DNA of 64,000 nucleotides, taken from Capsaspora owczarzaki ATCC 30864. Taxonomy: Eukaryota > Opisthokonta > Filasterea. Numbering within the stretch: the first letter of the stretch is position 1; each line of letters opens with the position of its first letter. Location of the stretch: NCBI RefSeq assembly GCF_000151315.2, contig NW_011887302.1:310001-374000 (forward strand), given 5' to 3'. A program made the position numbers and the translations under genes. This document shows, piece after piece, positions 1 to 9,800 of the stretch. The notes beneath the pieces are model-generated. The model saw nothing but the letters and a program-made list of their open reading frames with translations. It made no database searches and was not told where the DNA came from.

Positions 1-141
1 TTTCCAATCCATTGTGTTCTTCATGCTCGTTTTGCGCTTTTCATTTCTCTGTTCATCCTTGTTGATTCCAATGTATTGCCATGACTGGATCTATGAATGG
101 ACTGATGCCAGTCCTCTCTCTCTGCGAATCCGACTGCGAAG

Positions 142-1691
142 ATGATGACGGGGCGTCCAACCCCATCCACCACCGCCAGCATTCGCAGATGTTGCCTCTT
201 GTTACTCATACCAGCAACTCTGCTCAGTCTTGCATCGCTGACTGCCGCCAAGCCGTGTTCGCATGACGGATCGCGCCTCGCTCGCGCTTCCCTAGAACGA
301 GTTACGTTTCCATTCCATTCCCCCCCCCCGCCTCGGCTTGCTCCAAAATCAACATTGCAGAGAACGTTCTTATGACTCACTTTGATACCTCCCCCCCCTG
401 TCTCGCTGAAAATTTCAGCTTGTTGGCAGCAGGACTGACTTGTTCGACTGGCCGCCAAGCTGCCCGCTGCACCCTCTGCGCGATGTGCACTTTGTCTCGC
501 AGCACAAACGTCGCATGACGTCCTTCTCAAAGCATCAATGCCTGGTTTGCGGCAAGGGCTTTGACACTGCCGAGCACCTGGACGACCACTTTGACCATCG
601 CCACCGCGACCTCGAAATTCAGGTGAAGCTGCCAAACAGTCGATTCTGAGCAAAATGCAAACAAATTGAGCAAAAAAGCTACAAAGGAGCTCGTCTGAGC
701 TGTCCAAAACCAAGAGAAGATGATGGGGCGGAACAGCTGGAAAATGTTCCAACTATCGGAATTGGGAACTTTTGGGCGTTGTCGTTGCGTCGCAATAACG
801 CTCACGCAATTGGTTGTGTGAATGGATTCGACAAACTAGTCACAACCAGTATGCCTGGCGGATTTCTGCGACGTGCTCGGTTGCTACACACAGTCCATTG
901 GCCAGAAACCAGATTGCAGCAACTCGAGCATCCACCATCTCCACTTTAAGTGCGGATCGCTCTTCCGGAGCTGTCTATCCTCTGAGCTTTCTGGATCTGC
1001 ATTGAGTATGTTTTGCAAGCGCTTTTTTGGGTCTTGTATTTGCGGCCAGCAGAGCGAGGCAGACAACTCTGGTTTCTGATCTGATCGTGTTGTTTGTTGC
1101 TTCACCCCAACAGCAAATCAAGTCAATGCGTACTGCCAACATCTAGACTGCACACCAGCTGCACTCGACCAACAAGGTGCCGGAGACTTTGTGCTTCCGA
1201 AAAGCGCCGCGCCACCAAAGTCACCGACTCTCTCCCGGCGAAGAGACCTTTCCCGGATGCAACTCATAGTTGGCATTGCAACAGTTGTTCTCATCGTGGC
1301 CATTGCCGTGGTCAAGTTCATTGAGCGTCGAAGGTATGGGGTCAGCAGAGTTGCTAAGGGTTTTTGTTGAATGGTTTGACTTACCTCGTTGCCTTGAACA
1401 AAACACAAATGCAGAGGTCGCGCAAATCCGCAGTGGGACAGTACAGGCACCTTTGCAAGTGCACGCGAGCAGGCGAAAGGGCTGACAACGGGCACACGTG
1501 CGAGACTTGGCAATTCCAGCTCATTCGCATCGAGCTCGTCTCGATTGGGCGACGCCCCAGCAGCCAAGCCTTCGACCGCCTTTTCCGATACGGTCGGCTG
1601 GTTGCGACAGCGACAAAGCCAAGGCCAGCACCAGTCACAACAATCTGCTGTTGTGTCATCCAGTCGAGAGCCTTCCGATCCAGGCATCTAG
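142..1691 (+). CDS. Single-pass membrane protein with a lumenal C2H2 zinc finger
   Basis: Five exons (142-300, 419-622, 840-1005, 1114-1333, 1415-1691) join in consistent phase to give about 341 residues. Residues 1-36 look like a signal peptide (hydrophobic core CCLLLLIPATLLSLASLTA). A C2H2 finger starts at about residue 94 (CLVCGKGFDTAEHL then DHF and RH), followed by the motif CLADFCDVLGC and further cysteines. A transmembrane helix lies near residues 227-248 (LIVGIATVVLIVAIAVV), and a Ser/Gln-rich tail of about 90 residues follows. The HF-x2-RH finger followed by CLAD-x-C is a combination I recall from an uncharacterised family in plants and protists; the function is unknown. The topology puts the finger in the ER lumen or outside the cell, which is unusual for C2H2. 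The third exon's acceptor (ctag at 836-839) is the weakest junction. The stop is followed by a genomic A tract at about 1724. Confidence 0.75.
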
Positions 1692-1729
1692 CCCTGGTTC
1701 TGAATTCTTGTTTGATGTTCACCAAAAAA

Positions 1730-1760
<31 letters not shown>

Positions 1761-1926
1761 GCATCACCCAGACTTGAACACTCGCGTTTTCCAGCAAAAT
1801 GTTAATTAATGGTGGAAAGAAGGGTGGGCATAACAGGCTTCAAGACAAAACGAAAAAAACGGGATATTCAAAAACGAACGAGCAAAAGCCAAGGTAGCTC
1901 GGCCTTTTTTTTTTTCTTTTTATTTA
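1692..1926. other. Convergent intergenic region with A/T homopolymers
   Basis: This spacer separates two convergent genes. It contains an A tract of about 35 nt at 1723-1760 and a T tract at about 1904-1919. No reading frame or RNA gene is visible. Confidence 0.6.
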
Positions 1927-3569
1927 TTAATGGTGGTCGGGCACATCGACAGAAGTGGCAATGCGAGCCTTGCCCCAGGCGTCACGGAGCTTGGGGTAAA
2001 GGGCCTTCATGCGCCAGGTGGTCAGCTTCAACTCGGGGTCGGTGGCGTCTGAGCTGAAGATGGCTGTTTGAACGCAAAAAAGTCACACGAAACAGTCAGA
2101 TGTGTGTTTCACAGAAGAGTGGGTGGCTGGGGTTTTCGGCGAGAGAAGTGGTTTTTCGAGTGAGCTTACTAATGGTGCCGCGGTTCAGGCACATCTGGAG
2201 AATGCTGCGGCTAAAGTTCATGTCAGTGACACGACGGAAGTCAGTGGTGTCCATGGTGGAGCCGCAGCAGCCACGGGTGATATCGATGCGCTTGCGGGAG
2301 ATCTTCCAGTGGGCTGTTGGTTCAAAAAAAAAAAAAAATAGGCGACGAAAGTCAGTTGAACAATTCGTGGGCACATAGCTGCCAAACACAAGCAATCGCA
2401 TGGCATCAACTGATTTCACTGACTAGCAGAGCAGCACATGGGCGAGAGGCAGCCCTTGGGCCAGGTCTCGCCTTCCCAAATGATCTACAAAGTCGACAAA
2501 GCGAGCAGCAAGAGTCAGATGAGAAAACCTTGCACACACACTCACACACACACAAATGCCACAACCCTCGTTGCTGCTCTACATACATCATCACCGCCCT
2601 CGACCTTGGCCTCGGTGGTCACGCTAACTTTGGCGACCGCTTGAGCAGACGAGCCGCTAGGGGAAGCAGCGCCTCCATCGATGGCAGCACCGCACTCGCC
2701 GCAGAACCTATTTTCACCAGAAACAAAAGCAACAACAAAATCAGCAACATTTGAGTGTAAGTTTTTTTTTTTTTCATTCAATCACAAAATCATGGATTCA
2801 ATAAAGTTTTCGACTTTCGGTTGAATTCAAAAAGTAAAGAACAGTTGAAAAAACAAAAAAAAAAAAAAAAAAAAAAAAGAAAAAAAAGAAAAAAAAAAGA
2901 AAATAAAAATCAAAACCAAAACCCCTAGTTGTTGTTCTTTGCCGTGTTTTCGCTTGAGTTGAGGTTGCGCGCAGGGCAATGCGTCAAGGAGCACGACGCG
3001 CTGTGCCCTGAGTTGAGGTTGCGCGCAGGGCAATGCGTCAAGGAGCACGACGCGCTGTGCCCCCCTTGCCCACCACCGTTGATCAAGGCGAAGCAACAAA
3101 GCACAAGAAGTGGAGAGGGTGACACACAGTTCGAGCAGCGGTGGGCGCTGTTTTTTTTTTTTTTTTTTCAAAAACCATAACAAAAAAGTGTGTTCATTCC
3201 ATTTTGAAACTGTGCTTGTTCCTTTGTTCCTCGTTTGCGCTCCAAACTCGCCTTCCACGCGCGTGCTTCGAGTGCGCAGGCGCAGCAGCGAAACACGCGT
3301 CTCCATGCGTCTCCATGGCACTGGCACAGCGCTGGGCGGCATTTCCACAAACCGCAGCAGCCCCCATAGATCAACCAGAATAATGGCTTTTTTTTTTTTT
3401 TTTTTTTTTTTGGTTTCTTTTGGTTTCTTTGTTGTTTGCCTTCCTTCATTCTTGCTCGCCTGAAGCGGGTGAAAGCGAATGTCAAAGCAAAGCCAAAAAC
3501 CGAAAATTGCCGCAGCACTCACTTTCCAGAGTCGGCAGCCTTGCCGCAGTTAGGACAGAACTTGCCCAT
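1927..3569 (-). CDS. Zinc-ribbon plus bacterial-type PH domain protein
   Basis: Five exons on the minus strand (3523-3569, 2587-2707, 2424-2484, 2170-2313, 1927-2063) give about 169 residues. The N-terminus carries a double zinc ribbon (FCPNCGKAADSG, then FCGECG), followed by a short Ala/Ser linker. The rest resembles the small PH-like fold of the bPH/DUF304 family (WKISRKRIDITRGCCGS, then TDFRRVTDMNFSRSILQ and a closing GTI), in which a strand with R-I-x-I-x-x-G is followed by a D/E-rich strand and R-x-x-D. No catalytic motif is seen; a membrane- or protein-binding adaptor is plausible but is inference. The stop codon lies inside TAATAAATAAA, so the polyadenylation signal overlaps or abuts the end of the reading frame. 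Intron 1 is 815 bp and holds a 54-bp tandem duplication. Confidence 0.75.
2955..3062. repeat. Perfect 54-bp tandem duplication in an intron
   Basis: Two adjacent copies (2955-3008 and 3009-3062) of a GC-rich 54-bp unit beginning tgagttgaggttgcgcgcag are identical by eye. Both lie in intron 1 of the zinc-ribbon gene. Perfect identity suggests a recent duplication or an assembly artefact. Confidence 0.9.
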
Positions 3570-4048
3570 TGTTGTTAGTGTGTTTTGGGGTTGAAAATAA
3601 AAAAAATAAAAAAAGAGTGACGAAGTCAAAACAGACCATATTTGGGCATCCACCGTATCGAAGTATCGAATGTAGAGGAATGGGGAGAACCATAGAAAGT
3701 CATCGGGGCACTTCAACGTGCTACACGAGTCACTTGTTGAACAACCTGGCTGGAAGGAAATTGGCAAATAATGGGGGGGGGGGAACGCGCAACTGCAGCC
3801 TGGCTGATCCATTGGTCCACAAACCGATTTGTGGGCGATCTGCCGTTAAGCAAGAACAGTCGCTGGATGGAGAGCCGGTAACAACGAGATGACTCGAGGT
3901 GTGATTGTTGTTGTGCCTATTGAGCACCAGTTGAGCCGGGGCGGGGTCTGCTTGAGTTTCAAGTAACATGATTCCACCCATCGAGCAACACCAACTGTTA
4001 CAACAAACCTTCACCGACAAATCAATGCACCGACAAATCAATGCACCG
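3570..4048. other. Intergenic region between two minus-strand genes
   Basis: This stretch of about 480 bp is the upstream region of the zinc-ribbon gene and the 3' flank of the kinase gene. It includes a G run at about 3773-3783 and most of a 16-bp tandem repeat. No supported gene is seen. Confidence 0.5.
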
Positions 4049-4063
4049 TCAAATCAATGCACC
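4012..4063. repeat. 16-bp tandem repeat, three units, across the kinase stop codon
   Basis: Three head-to-tail copies of caccgacaaatcaatg (third copy with one change) and a partial fourth. On the minus strand the repeat encodes the last residues of the tyrosine kinase and contains its TGA stop (4049-4051), so the C-terminal end was set by the repeat. Confidence 0.85.
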
Positions 4064-6330
4064 AAAGCCCCCAAATCGCGACCTGTGCCGCGTGGCGAAC
4101 GGCTCTGCTGAAGCAAAAGCACGCAGTCGGCAAACGAAGGGCGTGCAGGGTTCCCATTCCCAGGTCGTCAACATCAGCGAGTAGAGATGCGCAGGACAGT
4201 CCCGAGGTTGCGGCAAACGATCGCCGCGCTCCAGACCCACAAGGTACTGCTCGCGTTCGACATTCGCCCAGGGTGCTTGGCCCATTGTAAAGAGCTCCCC
4301 TGATTCAAAACGCAAGCGTGAGCAACGTCGCGGAATTCAACCTTTGCTCGACAAGTGCAAATCCAACTTACAAAGCACAACGCCATACGAAAATACATCC
4401 GATTGGCTCGAGAACTTGCGATAGTTGAGTGTTTCGGGCGCCATCCACTATTATGCACCCGAGTGTAAATACAAGGCTACAAGAAACGACAAACCATCGA
4501 CCCAAAGCGTCCTCGGCAATTAATCGACTTACGCGAATCGGCAGCTTCTGCTTCGACTGCAACTTGTAATAGTCCTTGTCGTTCAGCTCCCTGGATAAGC
4601 CAAAGTCGGCAATCTTGGCGACCAGATGCTCGCCAACAAGGATATTCCGTGCTGCCAAATCACGATGAAGCACACGCGATTGCTCCAAGTACGCCATGCC
4701 TTCGGCAACACCGGTGGCCACATGCACATACTCGTCTGGCGACCAGACGACACCGCTCTTTGCCGATTTCCGAAGTAGGTTGCGGAGATCACCTGTAGAG
4801 TTTTCATGAAAGTGAATACCAATGAAAATCCGCTTCACCAGTTGGAACTACGACTGTATGTCAAGAACTTACCATACGGCACATACTCCAGAACGAGCAT
4901 TTGCGGCTGACCTCGTCCGGCTGGGAGCACCGCGAGGACATTGACAATGTTGGTGTGATTCAGCCTGCGCAAGAGCTCGGCCTCGTGCACAAAGTCTTGC
5001 TCCGCTCGAACGTTGGCATCCAATTGCAGAGTCTTGACTGCGACATCGACCGTCTGCGCGCCTGGGGCAAACAGGTGGCGATGCTGGGGAGCAATGAGGG
5101 CAATGGACACGTTCGCGGAAAACACTTCTCCAAAGGCGCCTCGTCCGAGCAGCTTGCGCTCGCCAGTGGCTATCTGCGATGACAGCATTGCAGATGTTGA
5201 GACCACTGCAAGGCTGTATTCAGTTGACGGCGTGGAATACGGCAATCCTCCGACCGCGGCATACTCGGGATCGCTGGGGTTTGGTTTGAGCGGCAGTGCG
5301 TAGTCAGCCGAGGCAGGGTAAGCGCTCTTTTGCTTGGTTTGACCAGCAACATCGTAGACTGGATCGTGGCTCGAAGCAAAGTTCGGGTTGGTCATTTCGA
5401 TAGTAGCGGAAGTGCTTTCCATCTTGTGGTTGCCGTGGGTTTGCTTCCTTCGACGCAAAAGTACAACCGCGACCACGATCGCAATCAGAACAACGACTCC
5501 TGCTGCTGCGGCGCCAGCTGCTGCGGCAACAGGGCTACTGCCACCATTGCCTTGAGCGCCAGAAGAGCCATCATCGCATGAGCTGGTGGAGTTGGAGGCT
5601 TTGTAGCCAGATGGGCACGCAGCAACGCAAGAATGAGATGGCTTCAAAGCAAAAGTGCCGCTTGGGCAACGAGTCACGCATGACCGAGTCGAGTTGTCGG
5701 CATAGCCGACAGTGCAAGTGTTGACGCAAGACCAGGTGGCATTGTGCGCAAACCCGGCGGAGCAGGTTGCTGCACAGCTGCTAGTTGAGGGATCGGCCCA
5801 AGAGTTGGCTGGGCAATTCGCAACACATTGTCGAGTGCTATCATCTTTGAAACGTCCACCAGTGCAGCTCGCCGAGCACGATGGCGGAGTAGCAAGAGAA
5901 TTTGCGTACGTCGGCGACAGACATGACACAACGCATGATCCGCTTGAAGAATCTGCAAAGAGGCTCCCATCACATTCCGCCACACACGTCCAAGTTGAAT
6001 TCTGCCTGAAAAGTCCCGAGGAACAGCTCGAAGCACAGCGTCCAGATGCAGCAGAAGCAATTGTAGCAGAGGAAGCAGATGCAGCAGAAGCAATTGTAGC
6101 AGAAGAGGCTGATGCGGCAGAGGCGACCGAGGCGGAAGAAGCCGAAGCTCTGGCAATCATGGCCGCGGAAGGCTGGCAGTAGCCGCTCACCATGTCATAA
6201 CCGGCATAGCAAGTTAGGCAGAGATTTCCACTATTGCAAGTGAGGCAATTCAGCCGCAGCATTGGCTGGAAGATCCGCCTTAGCAAGTAGCACAATTCGC
6301 GTTACAACCTGTCAACCAAGCCGCGAAACA
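4049..6330 (-). CDS. Receptor-type tyrosine kinase with Cys-rich ectodomain; 5' end damaged or missing
   Basis: Exons 4873-~6295, 4533-4792, 4372-4447 and 4049-4299 encode the readable part. From the N-terminus: Cys-rich units (NCLTCNSGNLCLTC), a Ser/Ala stretch made of 30-bp DNA repeats, about six furin-like Cys repeats (C-x3-C spacing), and one membrane helix (AAGVVVLIAIVVAVVLLRRR). Then comes a kinase domain with GRGAFGEVF, the VAVK lysine, HRDLAARN, DFG, and LPIR spliced to WMAPE. These motifs are diagnostic of tyrosine kinases, and the domain looks catalytically complete. The region after W-E-W-E-P is atypical and the protein ends soon after. Upstream, at about 6240-6330, a related Cys module (CNANCATC) is present but in another frame, with a TAA where the paralogous module at 20290 has a Tyr codon. 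I found no signal peptide. It is either 5'-truncated or contains sequence errors. Confidence 0.8.
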
Positions 6331-6875
6331 ACAAATCGGCGTTCTGGAAGCGTTTGCAAAACTACCTGTTCGTTCGAAGGATGGTGGCACTCATTTGAGT
6401 TCTTCAGGTTTAGCTCTACAGTACTGTACAAGCTCAAACTGGGAACCATTCCGGCTTTGGTTCACGCTTCGGGGTAATCCACAGGTTGATCACAGCGCCT
6501 TAATTCATGCTTGCACGGTTCCATGATGGAAAGGTTGACACTCAACGAAGTACATGTATTTGTCAAGCCATGCAAGGTAAAAACACACACACACACACAC
6601 ACAACCAAACAAACAAACGAAAGAAAAACAAAAAAACAAACAAACAAACAAACTACCAAGCTACGTCTACAAAACTACCCGAACTCAAACACAATCTGCT
6701 ACCTCGAAGTGAGCAAAAGTCATCATCAGAAGAAAACACAGCAACACACCACCAGAGAAAAGGAAGCGAGCGTTCTTTGGTTAATTCGGCGGTTGATTCT
6801 CGTTCAAGCTGTTTGAAGTGAGAAAGCCATACCGTCAAACAGTAAGTACCACACACAAACACGACAGAATCAGCA
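6331..6875. other. Intergenic region with simple repeats
   Basis: This region of about 545 bp separates the kinase 5' end from the LRR gene. It holds a (CA) run at 6582-6603 followed by CAAA-type repeats to about 6655. I looked for a signal-peptide exon for the kinase here and found none with an ATG. Confidence 0.55.
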
Positions 6876-9800
6876 TCAGATAAAGGGACCATACTTGAGC
6901 CAGTCAAGTGCAGAATTCTGGTCGAGTGCGTTGTCCAACGCAAGCTCTCCGGCTTCCCCGATTTCGTTATACCACAAACTGTTTGCATAGGAGTGAGCAA
7001 AAGCACTGCAGACCAGGACGTACACACATTCATTGTTGATCTCAATCTGCAAAATAATGGTCACATACTCGAGTACTTTGAGCGTGGTGTTTCGCAGGAG
7101 CGCTTCTGCCAACCTTTCGGCGCCAGCATCGCCAATATGATTCATCCCGAGACTGTGTACAATGCAGTGAGTAACATGCAGCTTGTTTAATGACCAGTGC
7201 GACACGAAACAGCAGAAAAGCGAGAGGAACATACTCGAGAGTCGTCAGTGTTGTGTTCTGCGAAATCACTGCCGCCATCGCATTTGCACCACTATCGCCG
7301 ATAGAATTGCGGGACAGGCTGCTCTCAAAAGGTAAGTGTAAGTATCGTTGCTCATCAAACGACATGCTCAGCACGCAAGGTAGCAAGCGAACGGAAACGT
7401 ACTCGAGCGACGTCAATCCCACGTTTTGCTTCAATTCCTCCGCCAGCGCCTGCGCTCCTGCACTGCCAATCCAACACTCGCGCAGGCTGCTCAAAGTGTG
7501 AGTATCATCAGTGCAGCGCAACAAGGCAAGGGCGCAACAAGGCAAGGGCAGAAATAGCCAAGTCGTACTTTAGCGTGGTCAGTGTCGTGTTTACCCTGAG
7601 TGCCTTGGAAATCGCTTCCGCTCCTGCATCTCCGAGCAGAGTGGAACTCAGACTAAAATCGTGTCGTGATTGAACAAACCCCCGACATGGTCGAGCAGCG
7701 ATTAGTTGACGACGCCGAGAACGACAACATTCAGCAAGCGCGATGGAAAGACAACATACTTGAGTATAGTGAGCTTGGCGTTCTGCGTCAGCGCCTCTGC
7801 AATCGCTTGGGCTCCAATCGCACCAATCGGATGGCAACTCAAACTGTTGTCACGCGGTGAGCACTTGCAGCAACGTTTCCACCGCCTCCCCCCCCGAACA
7901 AAGCAAATCAGCGAGAGAAGCAAACATACTCGAGCTCTGTCATCCAAGAGTTCTGCTTGAGCGATGTTGCAATGACTTGCGCTCCAAAGGAGTCAACGCC
8001 AAAGGGAATCCTAAACAGTGTCGTGAACAACAATCAATGTGAGTTGCAATGAAAGTCACAACACCAACCGAGTCCGAAAACCTACTCAAGCTTGCTTGGT
8101 TTGGTCAAACTCAGAACCTCTTGAATCACTTGCACTCCAGCAGAGTCAACAATGTTCTCACGCAAGCTGTCCGCATAAACTGAGTGACTTATATCCATCG
8201 AAAGAAGCATCACATGCGTCGTCGTCATCGAAGGGGGAACGACAGGAGAAGGGTGAAGGAACATACTAAAGCCTGGAAACCTGCATAAAGGCGTATGAAA
8301 GCCCAAAATCACTCGGATTACGCAACCGCAATAGTAGACTGTTACCATACGATGACAAGTTATGTGAGCAGGAAGCGTTGGCCACTTCAGAGTGAATGTC
8401 AACTGCAGGACAACATACCGCTCTGTGATCAATGGTTCTGACATTTCACGCTCGAATTCAGGGTTGTAGTTGTTCCAACCTCGCAATCTAGAATCACGCC
8501 GTGAGTAATCGCATCAGAAAGAATCATTTTATGCGCACAAGTGAGACATGGATCAACACGAGGGAGTGCAACCTACTCGAGCGTGGTCAGCGCAGTGTTC
8601 TGTTTGAGTGCGGCTGCGATCATTTGCACTCCTGAGTCAACAAAGCGAGCCGTCACCCTGTGATGCCATCACAGTGAAGAAAACAACAAACCATAAATCA
8701 TCAATCAGCACTTGGTATCACCTTCGGAGTATGAACCGACAATGAAAGATGACCTTACTTGAGGCAGGTGAGCTTGGAATTTTGCTTCAGGACCTCAGCA
8801 ATCGCGTGCGCTCCAGCATCGCCAAGCACGTTGTTCCCTAGTCTAATCCCAGAAATAGTGTCAGTTTCAGTGAATCAAGCATCGAGGCAGATCGGCATGC
8901 GACTTGTTACATACTTGAGCGAGGTTAGAGTCGTGTTCTGCACAAGGCCAGGTGCAATTGCCTGCGCTTCAGAATCACCGATGGAACAATCCTCCAACCT
9001 GCTCCCACATAACAAGTAAAGTGACTACAGTGAGGCATGACAAACACGGCACCAATCACCGGGGAAGATTGAACATACTCGAGCGTGGTCAGCGCGGTGT
9101 TCACTTTGAGCGCCTCGGCAATAGGTTTCACACCAGCAGTGCCAATGTGATTTTCATTCAGACTGCAACCACGTGTTATGTAAGAATACCACCAAGTAGG
9201 ACGTCCGCCTTCAGGTGTGACATTGAGCAACGAGCAAGGCACGTACCACAGCGTCGTCAGAGTCCTGTTCTGCTTCAGAGCCTCGGAAATGATCTGCGCT
9301 CCAACAGCGCCAATATTATTGCGAGATAAACTGAATGCGCAAAGCCGTGAGTAATAGAAGGATCAAGGAACAGCAATTGTGTATGAGCGACAGGAGCGAG
9401 AGAGATGGTGGAAACCCTTACTCGAGTGTCGTAAGCGTGGTGTTCTGTTTGAGTGCTTCCGCAATCAAGTGCACTTTAAAACAAAGCGGGCTCCAACTCA
9501 GACTGTTGGCTGATCGTGAGTAAATGCAGCAACAACCAGTTCCACAACAACAGGAGCATAGAACGTACTCGAGAGTGATCAAACTTGTGTTCGACTTCAG
9601 CATTTCGGCAATGCTGTTGGCACCAGCATCGTCAATCGGGTTCCATGAAAGACTGTGTTTTCAAGTGTGAAGAAAATGTATCACCAGAATATAGCCTCGC
9701 TCTCAACAACAGCATTCCCAAACATACTTGAGCGTGGTCAGCGTGTTGTTCTGCGCGAGTGCTCCACTGATCGCTTGGAGTCCAGCGGTGCCAATCCTGC

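Noticed and set aside
6462-6659. Hydrophobic minus-strand peptide that could pass for a kinase signal peptide
   Set aside because: It is encoded by CA and CAAA simple repeats, has no ATG at its start, and does not lead by a sensible donor into the Cys-rich exon.
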